From positions 17,146,501 through 17,210,500 of the forward strand of contig OX327690.1 in assembly GCA_946807835.1 (NCBI GenBank): a stretch of 64,000 nt of DNA, given 5' to 3'. This document shows positions 47,863 through 60,524 of the stretch, piece after piece (positions within the stretch are counted from its first letter, which is position 1; each line of letters starts with the position of its first letter). The translations under genes and the position numbers were made by a program. Source of the stretch: Ailanthus altissimus (taxonomy: Eukaryota > Streptophyta > Magnoliopsida > Sapindales > Simaroubaceae). Below the pieces are notes generated by a model. The model was not told the DNA's origin, searched no databases, and was given only the letters and a program-made list of their open reading frames with translations.

Positions 47863-50188
47863 TGTTGGTATTGTGTGCGTTTGCACCGTGCTACAAGTAA
47901 ATATGTGCATTTTAAAATAATTTAAATATTGTATGTCTCACATACAATACAACGAAAATATAATACATATTAAAATAATCTCATTACACTAATGAGATTA
48001 GGGGACTCACCCTCGAAACTTACTTTGAACAATACTAATTAGAAACGTGGTAGATTTTTACAAATTAAAATAGTAAATTTGTTTTTTAGAATATTTAAAG
48101 TAATTTTGTTTTAAATTTATTTCAATCTTTTAGATTAAGGTTAACATTTAACCTTATGAAATAAAATAATTCAAAAAATATTACATTTATATCTCTTGGT
48201 TTTCAAATATATAGATAAACTTGCCTATGTTTTAACTAATAAAAAAAAAAATATTACACGTGCTCTTTTATCACTTAACAAAAAAAAAAAAAATTGTTAA
48301 GTTATGTATCGATTTTACGATGACAAATTGGTAGAAAGATTGGTGGCAATGAATATATAACTTATTGGCACGTTCTGCTTTTGTGATTGAATCAAATTCA
48401 ATTACAAAAGCATAAATTTCTTTTAGTCAATAGAATTATAACACGCTTTATTTATTTTTGTTCAATCTAATAAAAAATAAACAAATGTGAAATAAATCAT
48501 ATGATTTGAATACTTCAAATTTTTCAAATTACAAATCTGAACGAGTACATTTTTATTTAATTCTTTTACTGCCATGATAAAAGAACAGGTTACAATTAAT
48601 TAATATATCCGTTCATAATGAAACAAATGCCAAAATATATGCAAATGAATTTGCATGGCAGAAATGTTTTGTGTATATATATTTATATTTATATTTATTA
48701 ATACTTAAATTAATATTTATACAAATTATTAATATAATTTAAAACATATATTAAGTAGATAAAAATGTCAAGTCTCATTGATATAATGTTAAGTTTAACA
48801 CTTAAACTTTAACTATTATTCGAAAGACCCTCAAATAAATAAGTAAATAGTTAATATAATTTAAATAAAATAATAATTATTTTATTTAAATGGTAGCTAT
48901 ATTTATCAATGCCCAATTTAGTATCCATACAAATTATTGGCATAATTTAAGATATACACTAGGTAGATAAAAGTGTCATGTCTCACTTGGCATAATTTTA
49001 GATTTAACATATAAACCTTAATTACTTCTCGAGAGATTCTGAAATAAATTCATATTTTTTGAAAACTTTTCAGATCGAATAATTTGATTTGGTGCGTTAT
49101 CCACGTGCTCAACGCGTACACTTCATATAGTGGGACTCCTTAGGTTCACACCTATTTTGTCTCATAAAACATTTTTGAAAGTTCATAACCGATGCCCTCC
49201 ACACACACGTTATAGATAATACAAAATGATGAGTTAAACCATACAAGTTGAGGTTAATTCATATTCGTACAATCCCTCCATCATTAATATCATAGAAGAG
49301 TGGAGACATAGATCAACAACGTCAAGTCCCCTGTTACTCAACCATAAACTTATCTCTTTTCATTCGTATTCTAATAAATAATATACATAAATTCATTTAC
49401 AATATTATTTATTCCACAGGAAACTCTTTCCCAGGTTAAATGCTTATGACCATAAGACTTCCTAGAATACAACCATAGAGCATCTGGATATTTAACTTAC
49501 CCATATGAGCTGATGGATCCTATATCTACATATATCGGACTTTATAAGCATCGGACCATACACAGCGACACCTAGTGGTCAGACTATGAAAGGTCTCTAA
49601 CATGTGTGGAACCTAAATATGGTGGATCACTTATAAGTCACTGTGGTGCTCAAGTCTAGGGACCACAAATACTACTCAACTTGAGAAGACCCTCAACTGA
49701 TGAATTTATGGGAAATCTATTGGAGGTCTTCATTGAGTCTAGTTTAGTATCTAGTTCTTATTAAATACATGTATATCTATACGAGCTTCTACTATGTTGA
49801 TGGTTTGCTAAGATTAACCATTTGAACTATCTAGATATAGACATATACTGATCTATATTAATCAGTTCCATTCCATAGACTCTGCATTGGTGAAAATAGA
49901 TAAGCAACATTTAATTTGAGAACATATTTACACAATGATATTTCTTAGTAACGCTTGCAACTATATCATTGTAAGTATATTCACAGGTCTTTGTCCCATT
50001 TCAGACAAGGTTTTAACACTTTAGACCCGATCTAAACTCCTTTAGATCAATACAATGTCTGAAATATTACAAGCATCTTACCTTAATAAAAATAATTAGC
50101 GATTTAATAAAATATTTATTTATTACATAAGTATGAAAATACAATATTCATATAAAATTGGGATGACACATGAACACAAATTTCAACA
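47863..50188 (-). mobile_element. Solo LTR of an Angela-like Copia element inside TE-F
   Basis: On the minus strand it starts TGTTGAAATTTGTGTTCATG at 50188 and ends CACACAATACCAACA at 47863, with perfect TSD CCTGA (47858-47862, 50189-50193). The proximal part carries the core seen in all Angela-like LTRs here; the distal part is unique in this window. It splits TE-F between gag and protease (KKTPSG on the right side). Confidence 0.87.
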
Positions 50189-50875
50189 CCTGAGGGAGTC
50201 TTCTTTATACTAGCAAAGATATTTCGGGCAATTGCGCTTCCAATGCCCATCCTCGCCGCAATAGAAATATTTTTCTTTTGCTTTGCTTTTCTCTTGGGGC
50301 TTAGATATGGGTTACTTCTGAGCACCCATTCTAGGTGTCTACTTTACCTTCTTTTTCTTCTTCTCTTTGGACTTTCCAAAAGTCTTTAGGGTAGAAGATG
50401 AAGCACTCTAAATGAAGAGGGTCGTACCCCCCTTTATGCATGTTCTCATCTGCTGTCTTCAGTATGTTATAAAGATCAATATAGGTATGGGTTCAATCTC
50501 TGCATGTTAACGTTCATGATAAACTGTGCAAATGACCCTGAAAATGACTGGAGAATCAAACTATTCCCTAATGAATTGTTCAGTGCTATATCCATCGTCT
50601 TCAACCGTTTGATGTATCCAATAATCTTAAGGACATGGGCATTCACTGGACTGTCCTCTAGGAGTCTAGCCAATCATCATCCAACCATTTCTGATACACC
50701 ATTTCTTCTGGGAAGGCATTATTAGAAATACCTTAGGACAAAGACCGATCAATAACATATCCTAATTTCTCATAATCTAGAACAATTTTGAGATTCATTA
50801 GCCAATCTCAGTAGTTATCGGCACCTTTGAGTTGGTGTGCATCAAGTATGCGACCAAAGAGTTGGTTGAGGCCAT
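50189..50875 (-). pseudogene. TE-F gag remnant
   Basis: Gag begins near 50875 (ATGGCCTCAACCAACTC, cf. NQLVxILDAHQLKG). A stretch at 50476-50673 (SPVNAHVLKIIGYIKRLKTMD) matches the retrotran_gag region of TE-D. The CCHC knuckle near 50240-50280 is frameshifted. Compared with TE-D, a block between about 50675 and 50680 (the SIELQMKHVRMDNAS region) is deleted. Non-functional. Confidence 0.75.
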
Positions 50876-53800
50876 TAAATCTTCATAATATAAAAATAAA
50901 TGGAAGATGTTAGTAAACTTTATTAAATTGCTAATAAAAACATTTTAAATCATGAGTATAACAATTATACATTTCTTTTAATTTAAATACGTTCTCCCAC
51001 TTCCTTTCATAACCCTTTAATCTCTTAAACGAGATAATGATAGTTTAAACTCTTTAAACTATACAGCGAAAAGTGGACCTTATTGGAATTTTACTCTGGC
51101 CATACACTGTAGCGACTTTGCCTTTATAAACCCAAAAGGTATACAACTCTTATAAATTATATCTCATACAACTCTTATTTTTAACCTTAACTACACATTA
51201 TTTGCACACTGTAGCAATTTAGGGTAAGTGTATTTCAGATTAACTTGTCAATAATCAAATATATGTTACCGATACTACCCGCACACTGTAGCGATCTAGG
51301 GCAATACTTTTACATATATTTACCTCATATCACATTTAACCGGCATAGTCTAAATCACATCGATCAAATCCTTCACACTGTAGAGATATTGAAAAAAAAC
51401 TAATATAACTTGTCTAACATCATATTGACAAGACAGACCATTGAACAATATTATCTCATAATGAAATACTTATTCAATCTAATTAATAGAGAATTTGAAC
51501 ACCAAGTCCTATCTTATAAGGATATATTGACTTGTCTAACATGACTAATATGACTTGTCTAACACCATATTGACAAGATAGACCATTGTACATAATTATC
51601 TCATAATGAAATACTTATTCAATCTAATTAATAGAGAATTTAAATACTGAGTCCATCTCATAAGGAGATGATTCTCAATTAGTCATTTATTTCTGTGCAA
51701 ACACAACTAACTTTAACTAGTAGGGCTCTCATTATGGTTATCAGCACATAAAAAAATGATAAAAGTTTATAATGCAGTTTAATAACTTTTATTACTGCAT
51801 CTCATAAACTCTATATGCATGCATTAATTCTGGAAACCATTTAAAAATTAATTTTTAGAGCGAACAGTGTCAGCATCGTGATGTTGGGCTACCAGTGTTA
51901 TAGCGTTAAAGGCAGTGCCTCCAGTGCCACGACGCTAGCCTTGGAGCGCTACGGCATTGAGGCCTGGAAACTCTAATGCTGCGATGCTGGAGGCAGAGCC
52001 CACAACTGTTGGATATCGAGTGTGTGATATATGAGTGTATACGTAATTTCAAAAATTACTATATACAGCGGAAGCATGTTACAAATACACCCATTTTAAC
52101 AATTTCAAAATATATCACATATATGCATAAGTATAACAATTATACAATTATAAACATGATGAACAATTATATCAATAACATAATGTAAAATACTCACCTA
52201 ATGAAAGTAACTTTACAAATTCTTCAAGTCCTTCAACAATCTATGTGAAGAGCTCACCTTGAAGTGTATTGTTGAACAATTCTAGTCCATAACTTTTGGT
52301 GGGATTATAGAGCTAGAATGGTAGCTTTAGAATTTTTTAGCAACTTGTAGTCAACCTCTTTGAATACATATACTTGTTTCATAAATATGAATGTGGTTTG
52401 GCCATTCATGGAAGGAGAAGAAGATGATCTTTTATTTTTGTTCTTGTTGGTAACACTTTACAAACACAATAACAATAAATTCTCTTTGTCATTGCTAGGT
52501 TATCAAAGTGTGTACGATTAATCAAACCAAATTTTTTTTTCACACTTATCATTCAACTCCTTGAAAGAAAAACAAGACAAAGTATTTCTCTCTCCTTCCT
52601 ACCTTCTCTCTTGGCCGAGACCTTCACATTACAAAGAATGAAAATTTTTAATTCATTCAATTCATGTTTTCTCAAATGATGGCCAACCAAAATGAAGTGC
52701 TCTCCCCACCATCATTTTAGTTTGTCTCCCACTCAATTTTATTAATACTAAGCTTAGGTCCCTCTACTTCCTTAATGCATAAAAAAATAAAGCTAAATGA
52801 AGAAGTGTTCCCTCTCTTAGCCAAAACATGGCCGACCACTTCAATGAATCAAAATGAATAATGATTCATTTAATGTCCCACATTAATATATATAATGTAA
52901 AAATCCTCCACCATTCATAATGGCATTTATTAAATTTATTTAAACAAAATTAATGCAATAAATTATATAATAATGTTTAGTGCATTAAAAGCATATAATA
53001 AATAAATCAAAAATTATTTTTGATTATTTAATCAATATAATAAAATAAATTTGCTAAAATTTATTGGATTGAATTAATTCAATCCAATCCGTTGCCCCAG
53101 TGGGCAACGAGTACACTTCATATTGTGAGATTCTCTAGGTCCACACCTGATTTGTCATATGGAGCTTCTCCATAAGTTCGTGAACAATGTCCCACACACA
53201 TATTACGGATATTACAAATCAGCGTGTTAGACCATGCAAATTGAGGTTATTACACATTCGTATAATTCTTCTATCATTTATATCCTTGAAGAGCAGAGAT
53301 ATAGATCATCACCGTCAAATCTCTATTTGATCAATCATGAACTTATCTCCAGATTTATATTTCATTAAACAATATCCACAAACACTTTTGTGATATTGTT
53401 TATTCCTTCGGAATATATTTTCTGAGGTTTATGCTTGCGGCCACAAGACTTTCTGAAATACAATATCGGAGCATCAGGATATATAACCCACTCATATGAG
53501 CTGATGGATCCCATATCTACGCACACCGAACTCCATGAGCATTGGACCATACCCAGCGACACCTAGCGGTCAGACCATAAAAAGTTTCTGACATGTGTGG
53601 AATCAAAGCATGGTGGATCACTCACAAGCCTACCATGGCGCTCAAGTCAAAGGACCACAAATACTACTCAACTCGGAAGACCTTTCATTGATGGCTTTAT
53701 GAGATGTCTATTGGATGTATTCGTGAGTCTGTTCAATATCCAGTCCTTACTAAAAACTTGCATCTCTATACGAGCTTCCTACTAAGCTCATGGTTTGCTA

Positions 53801-54561
53801 AGACTAACTATCTGGACTATCCAGATATAGACATACACTAATCTATATTAATGGATTCCACCGATAGACCCGCATCGATGAAATTAGATTAAGAACATTA
53901 TGTTTGAGAATATACTTGCATAATGACATTTTCTAGCACCATCTGCAACTCCTTACAGCTACGTCATTACTAATATATTCTCAGGTCATTGTCCCATTTT
54001 AGACAAGGCTCTAACTCATTAGATTTCGCTAACTCTTATAAACTTACTAACTCTTAGTACCACTAACTCTTAGTGTTTATAACTTTTAGCATTGCTAACT
54101 CTTAGCCCTGGTCTAAATTTCTTTAGACCAGATCTGAACTCTTTCAGATCATACAATGTCTAAAATATTATAAACATCTTACTATTTAATAATAAATAAC
54201 ATTAACGATTTTATTAGAAATAATAATTGTATAAGTACTATCACTATATATTTATATATTATGGGATGACACGTAAGCATAATTCCAACACCAGCATCGT
54301 AGCACCAAGCCTTGAGTGCTAAGTCGTGGGGGCCTGGAAACCCTAACGCCATAACGCTCTTCATTCAGTGTTGTAGCACTGAAGCTTGGAAGGCCCTAGC
54401 GCTGCAGTGCTAGACTTTACAGCCACAACGTCCTAGTTGCCATTTTCCCAATTTTACATTCTCAACATTTGAAATGCATAACCACAGCCTTGGGACTTCA
54501 CTAACAACATAATAAACACTCCAAATTACCTAATCAACAGAACAAAATACTCTGATCCATT
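50876..54561 (-). other. TE-F leader and primer-binding site, split by a solo LTR
   Basis: Pieces 50876-52006 and 54291-54561. The complement of the AGATCGCTACAGTGTG motif occurs at 51101-51117, 51203-51220, 51281-51297 and 51371-51388. A 145-bp tandem duplication follows (51399-51543 and 51544-51690). GC-rich clusters lie at 51860-52000 and 54291-54440. A decayed primer-binding site (minus strand ATGGATCAGAGT) lies near 54550-54561. Confidence 0.7.
52007..54290 (-). mobile_element. Solo LTR of an Angela-like Copia element in TE-F leader
   Basis: On the minus strand it starts TGTTGGAATTATGCTTACG at 54290, which is strikingly like BARE/Angela LTR starts, and ends CTCGATATCCAACA at 52007. Leader sequence continues on both sides. 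The flanks ACAAC and CCAGC agree at only 3 of 5 positions, so no clean TSD is seen. The frames 53365-53562, 53597-53785 and 51976-52188 overlap it and are not genes. Confidence 0.8.
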
Positions 54562-56796
54562 TATAAAGTGCCTATTATATTGGGGTGCATGCATGTGGTA
54601 TATTCATTTCATATATATGCATCTCATACATAATAATACAGAGCGAAAGTGGGAAATCTAATTTTTTAAAACAATGAATACATTTAAATTTTAAGTCTGT
54701 TACAATAATGAAATTAAATAGTGAGAATTCACTTTTGAAGCCTTTGGATTATTTATACTTAGAGTCTGCTAGAAATGTAATCGTTGTCAATTCTAGTACT
54801 CAATGGAGGTGGGTTTGAGTATCTAGAATTCCAGCTCCTAATCCAATAAAGTATTTAACTTTTAAATACTTAGATTTAGGCTAAACTTTTTAACCCAAAT
54901 ATTTGTTTCTCTTTTGTTCAACGCTTAAACAATGAAACAAATCCTTTGTTGTATGAATGGCCTACCTAAATAGAAGTTAAAGATAAGTATTTGAGAGTAA
55001 CTCTTGAATTTAAAAAACAAGAAACAATTTCTTTTCTTTTTCTCACATAAAAATGGCCGACCACTCTTATGCAACAACACTTGTGTTTTATTTTGTTTCA
55101 TTTTGACAAATATAAGCTAATGCATTTCAAATGAATTTAATTACAAATCTAATTTGCTTTAATTTGAATATTATTTAGCTTTAATTTGCCATTTTCTTTA
55201 ATTTGAATCTTATTTTAATTGAATTTACATTTAATTTCAATTCAATATTATTACTTAACAATTAAGTAACCATAAAGCCAAGCTTCCCTTACAACTAATT
55301 CACTTTACTTAGCCATTAACTTAACCCAAAGGTCCCACCTTACTTTATCCTAGAGTTAACTTGACCAAGGTTAGGTTTTCATTTGACTTAAATGCAAATG
55401 GCTTGTCAAACAAGCCAAAGGCATTTCAGTAATTATCTATAATCAAATAATCAATGGCTCATGATGCATTATATGTCAACATTTAATTGGTCAATAACTT
55501 TTGTTGACTAATTAATGTACTTAACTCTTAAGTTTTGACAAGTGCACATCTTAAGGGATCTTGAAATAAATATTCGATTTGCTGGATTTTTATTAGATTA
55601 AATTATTCAATTCAGTACACTACCTCAGTGCATAACAAGTACACTTTATATTGCGAGACTCCTTAGGTTTATGCCTGATTTGTCAAATGAGACTATTCCA
55701 TGAGTCTGTGATTGATGCTCCATGCATACGTCACAGATATTAAAATTATCGTGTTAGACCATACAAGTTGAGGTCACAATGCATGCATATAATCATTCCG
55801 TCAATTATATCTTGGATATTCGAGGATATAGATCAACATCGTCAAATTCACGTAAGCTCATCCGTGAACTTATCTTCAAATTTGTATCTTGATAAACAAT
55901 ATATGTAAACACTTTTGCGATATTTTTTAACCCCGTAAGAATCTAATTTTTTGGGTTTATTACTTATACCCATAAGATTTTTTGATATACAATCTGGGAG
56001 CATTAGATATACAACTCACCTATGTGAGCTAACGAATTCGATATCTGTGCACACTGAACTTTATAATCGTAGGACCACACCAAGTGACATATAGTGATTA
56101 GACAATGAAAGGTCTCTAACATCCATTGAACCAAAGTATAGTGGATCACTCATAAGTCCACTATGATGTTCAGGTCAAAGGACCATAAATATTACTCAAC
56201 TTGAGAGGACTTGCCATTGATGGCTTTATAAGATGTCTATTGGGGTCCTTGTGAGTCTGTTCAGTATCCAGTCCTCACTTAACGCCCATATGCCTATATG
56301 AGCTTCCATTAAGCTCATGGTCAGTTAAGAATAACCATCTGTACCATGTAGATATAGATATACACCAATCTATATAAAAGGGATTCATCAATAGACCTGT
56401 ATCAGTGAAAATAGACAAGAAATATAGTGTTTGGAAACATACTTGCATAATGACATTTTCTAGCACCTATTACAATTCTTTACAACTATGTCATTATTAG
56501 TATATTCTCAGGTTTTTGTCTCGTTACAAACAAGGTTTTAACTCTTTTATTACGTTAATTATTATATCTTGCCAACTCTTAAGTATTTTTAATTCTCAAT
56601 GATGCTAATTCTTAGTGTTGATCTAAACTATTTTGGGCCAAATCTAAAATCCTTTAGATCATAAATATTTGTAACGTTACAAGCACTGTACCATTTAATA
56701 AATGTAATTAGCGATTTAATAAAATATGCATTGTATAAATATTACATAATAAATCTTCATACAAAATGAGATGACATGTGAGCATAAATTTCAATG
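54562..56796 (-). repeat. TE-F 5' LTR (2.2 kb)
   Basis: It matches TE-F's 3' LTR (42559-44742) along its length, including the distal part. On the minus strand it ends GGCACTTTATA (CA to TA) before the primer-binding site. The start at 56796 reads CATTGAAATTT, a mutated TGTTGAAA. The TSD GGGGT confirms the limit. Confidence 0.86.
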
Positions 56797-56801
56797 GGGG
56801 T

Positions 56802-57340
56802 ATAGATATTTGAGGACAAAGTATTGGAAAATTAGTACTTAGATGTCATGATACAAGAAAATGTTGCCATGGAACTCGAAGTAGCGCCACGATGCTAAAT
56901 TTCTTCCCAAGGGGCATTATGATGATGTGGCAATGCCACCACTTAAGAAATTTGGCACCGCGTTATCGCAATATCCCTTGAGAAGAAATGTTGTGCTACA
57001 ACGCCAATAACGGTACCTTTGAAAGTTTTTCCTATTTTAAGAGGCTTTAATTTCCCTTTCTAAGTGTAACTTGGACTAGGTGTACTTAGGACATATATGG
57101 CTATAAATAGGCCTTTATTTTGGCTTGAGAACATACCACAAAAATGAGAGTATTCACTGTAACATACTGAGGGAGATCATTGATGAAATAAAAGAGGTTA
57201 GGATCTTAATCCATCTTAAACGTAGGCAATTGTTGAACTATGTAAATACTTATGACATATTTTTTATTCTTGTTTTCTATTTCTTCTTAGGTCTTTTATA
57301 TTTTGAATTCTCAATTATTTATGTGTGAAGAATCCTAACA
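56802..57340 (+). repeat. TE-E 5' LTR, main part
   Basis: This is the remaining 539 bp of the TE-E LTR, ending AATCCTAACA. A dyad pairs 56899-56918 with 56968-56989 (ATTTCTTCCCAAGGGG against CCCTTGAGAAGAAAT), with a perfect hairpin GTGGCAATGCCAC at 56927-56939 between. The frame 57125-57328 lies in the LTR and is not a gene. Confidence 0.75.
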
Positions 57341-57342
57341 AG

Positions 57343-57354
57343 TGGTGTTAGAGC
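57343..57354 (+). other. TE-E primer-binding site
   Basis: TGGTGTTAGAGC, two bases after the LTR, differs from TGGTATCAGAGC at two positions (A to G and C to T). Position and orientation fit a plus-strand Copia element. Confidence 0.7.
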
Positions 57355-58960
57355 TAAGGTTATGGTGACCCATAAATATAAAATTGAGAAGTTTAATAAG
57401 TAAAATGACTTCAACTTATGAAAGGTTAAGGTTATGATTTTCCTGGTGTCAAGGGCTCTACTCTGCCTTTAAAGAGACTCAAGTTATGACCAACAAGGAG
57501 AAAAAGATTGAGACATTTAGACTCGATCTAGATTGTGAATCAATTCAAAAAAAAGACTTTAAACACTATAGTTCTTTCATTGAATGATTAAGTTTTGATG
57601 GAGATTATTGAAGAGAAAGTGGCAATAGGTATTTGGAGGAAGCTTAATGATCTCTATATGATAAAGTCCCTAGTAAATTATTTATACATAAAAAAGAAGT
57701 TGTACTAGTTGTTCATGGCTGAGGATACACCTATAAAAAACTATGTTGATTAATTCAACAAGATTATCATCAATCTTAAGGCAATTAATGTCAAGATAGA
57801 AAATGAGGATAAAGCTATAATCTTGTTAAATTCTTTTCCATCAAGTTATGAATACTTTGTTGATACTCTCCTCTGTGGTAGGGAGTCATGAACAATGATA
57901 TATGTTAAGGCCTCTTCGAACTCAAAGGAATTAGGGAAAAGATCAGAAATCAATACTACAAATGGATTGATTGCAAGGAAAAATCTAACAATAGAGAAAG
58001 AAAGCATAAGAAGAATTTAATATCAAAGTCAAGGGCAAACCTAGAAAGTGTTATTACTGCAAGAAAGAAGGGCACTTCATTAAGGATTATTCGGAGAAGA
58101 AAGCTAAGAAGAAAGAAGGTTATGTTGTAATAACTTATAAGGAAGACTACGGCGCAAAAACCTTAGTTGCCTTAAATGGGAGAAATGTTAGTGAGTAGAT
58201 ACTTGACTTTAGCTACACTTGTCATATATGTCCAGATAAATCTTTATTTATTAATTATCATCCCATTAATAGTGAAAAAATATTAATAGGTAATGATATG
58301 GCATGTCAAGTCATTGGGATTGATAGCGTTAAGTTGAGATTACATGATGGTAAGATGAAAGAGCTATTGAATGTGAGACATGCTCCTGATTTAAAAAAGA
58401 ACATATTATATCTGTGGATGCTATATCAATTTGGTTGTTCATTCAAAGCTGAGAATGAGATACTTAAGTAATTAAGGGTTCCATGGTAGTGATGAAAAGT
58501 GAAAAACAAAATGAATTATACGTGTTACTTGAAAACATTGTCATTGGTTATGCATCAATTGGTGTTGATGTTAAGAATATATAGAACAAGTATGGTATAT
58601 AAGGTTAGTACACTTAGGTGAGAAGGTTTTTAAGAAATTGTACGATCGAGGTGTTCCTGGTAAGGAAGAAATTTAGCCATTGGGATTTTGTAAGGATTAT
58701 GTATTTGGCAAAGCTTATAGAGTCAAGTTTAACATTAGAGAGCGCAAGACCAAAGGCACACTAGATTATATATATTCGAATTTATGAAGACCTACACAGA
58801 CTTTAACTCTTGATGAAGCTAAGTACTTTTTAACTCTAATTGATGACTACTCTAGGAAGTTGTAGATATATGTGTTGAAAAGAAAAGAACAAGTATTAAC
58901 AAGTATTTGAGACTTTCAAATCTTAGAAATCACTTATTAAGAATTAAACCAGTAAGAGAG
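57355..58960 (+). pseudogene. TE-E gag-protease-integrase remnant (TNT1-like)
   Basis: Gag phrases run in broken frames: IWRKLNDLYMIKSL and FMAEDTPIKNYV near 57640-57740, then SYEYFVDTLLCG near 57850. A CCHC knuckle (YYCKKEGHFIKDY) is at about 58052-58090. The protease site is damaged: LDFSYTCHIC near 58203, where TNT1-type elements have LDSGCTFHMC, so the catalytic DSG triad is lost. The pre-integrase zone follows (KDYVFGKAYRVKFN near 58690), then the integrase core (FLTLIDDYSRKL near 58830) up to TSKR at 58960. The match to TNT1/Tork elements is from recollection of family motifs. Confidence 0.8.
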
Positions 58961-60524
58961 TGATGAACACATGAAAATGTATATTTTTTAAGAGATTCAG
59001 CCACCATTTAATGTTACTAATTTTAGTATTTTCTATATTTTTAGCTTGAAATAAAGTGTTCTCCTTAAATTGTGATTAATGAATGTTATTTGGACATGTT
59101 TAGGTAAAATGGACATAACTCTCAATGTAGAAATCAAAATGGAGAAATTCTTGAACCCGATGCAACATGACTCAATCTTACACAAATTTAAAGAATAGTG
59201 GAAAGACCAAATCCAACATGTTATGGGCCAAATATTGAGATACATTAGAATCGGGCTACAACTTCTGCCCAGCTTGACCCAACTCAAGTATTTAAACCGT
59301 ATGTCACAAAATACGTACTTAATTGGTATAATTCTTGAAGTTGTGAAATGATGACTTAACTATCAACAACTCGTATGTTGATGGTAAAGTCCAAGTCAGC
59401 CGTTATCATGGACCAAATTGCATTGCAAGTGGGTAAAATGGTTGTTAGCCGAAATCTGATGTGTCTTTGGAATTTTGCTCATATATCATTGGACACTCAC
59501 CTAATTTTTATGAAATTAGTACCTATGGAAAGAAGAGACAAAATTCTACAACTTTCATGTCGGTTACAGAAGCTAAATCGGTCATTTACGTTATCAAAAA
59601 TATGCTGCAAGTGGATAAATGAGCTATTGGCTTAAAATCATTGAAGATTGATGTCATCCATGACATATGTCCATTCATTGCCTATATAAGGAGACTCTTA
59701 GGATGTTTTTAACATTAGATAATTCTCTCTTCTTTTCTTCTTATTAACATGTATTGTAATTTAGGCTAGAGTTCTTGGCAAGGCTAAGAGATGAACTTTT
59801 ATGTGTAGTAAATCTACTTCTATGCTTTGATTCGTTGCAAAGAGCTACAAATATTTGTAAGTTTGGTTTTGATTAAACTCTTATCCATTCTATTTTCTAT
59901 AATCCAAAGATTATAATTCTCATGTCTCATATAAGTTCAGTCATGCTTTTCTTATGTGATTCTTGGTGAACTATAATTGTTACTGGTGATATTATTTTAT
60001 ATGTTAATCTTTTACTGCAGTATTGTCAAATTGATATATTGTGGATCTTGGATAACATATAAGGGCAATAAATGTTTAATATTCAAGTTGATCTTTTACT
60101 GTAATATTATCAAAGTGATATATTGTCGATCTTAGATAACTTGTATAAATGAACATGATGTATGTTAATGATTGCAAAGAGTTTAATTACGTCAAATACA
60201 TGTGTTATGAAATGTGCTATATTTTTCTATCTTCCGATTGATTGTTTGGGATGTGAAACTTTCAGTTGAGTTATAAGCATTGAATTAAAGTGTAGAGTAG
60301 ATTTATAAAGCATAATTGTGATTCTCGAAGCCTTGTTTGAATTATCATAAAACATTCCCTTCAAATCATAGACAATCCTATCTCATCCACTTAAATCGAT
60401 TCATTTTATCCTTTGCTACTACTTTAATATTTTACTTCATCAACCTATTTTGCCAAGACCTTCCTCGTGGGATCGACACCTCAATTTATACTGCGATAGC
60501 CGCGTTATATTTTGAGCGTAAACA
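58961..60524 (+). repeat. TE-G 5' LTR (about 1.56 kb, 3' limit tentative)
   Basis: It starts TGATGAACACATG. Near the end is CCTCGTGGGATCGACACC at 60468-60485, typical of Tat/Athila-type LTR ends. The last CA before the internal region is GTAAACA at 60524. The next bases (AAAATTTGCAC) are a poor match to the usual TTTGGCGCC primer-binding site, so the limit is uncertain. The frames 59033-59287, 59375-59635 and 60337-60549 are in or across the LTR end and are not genes. Confidence 0.6.

Larger units (their letters stand above)
42559..56796 (-). mobile_element. TE-F: Copia (Angela/BARE-like) element inside TE-E's 5' LTR
   Basis: Perfect TSD GGGGT at 42554-42558 and 56797-56801. Minus-strand order is 5' LTR (56796-54562), leader (with solo LTR 52007-54290), gag (near 50875-50189), solo LTR 47863-50188, pol (47862-44743), 3' LTR (44742-42559). 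Without insertions it is about 9.6 kb, close to a full-length Angela-type element. It is the most complete element in the window in domain content, but all frames are broken. Confidence 0.88.
42550..58960 (+). mobile_element. TE-E: TNT1/Tork-like Copia element, truncated, hosting TE-F
   Basis: The 5' LTR begins TGTTGGGGT at 42550. After nine bases TE-F interrupts it, and the LTR resumes at 56802 and ends AATCCTAACA at 57340, giving a 548-bp LTR. A primer-binding site and gag, protease and integrase remnants follow. The frame stops at 58960, where TE-G is inserted. The remaining pol and the 3' LTR are not in the window. The terminal TGTTGGG/CCTAACA pair supports the LTR limits. Confidence 0.78.

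Noticed and set aside
59375..59635. 86-codon plus frame between TE-E and TE-G gag
   Set aside because: It lies inside the inferred TE-G 5' LTR and has no recognisable motif.
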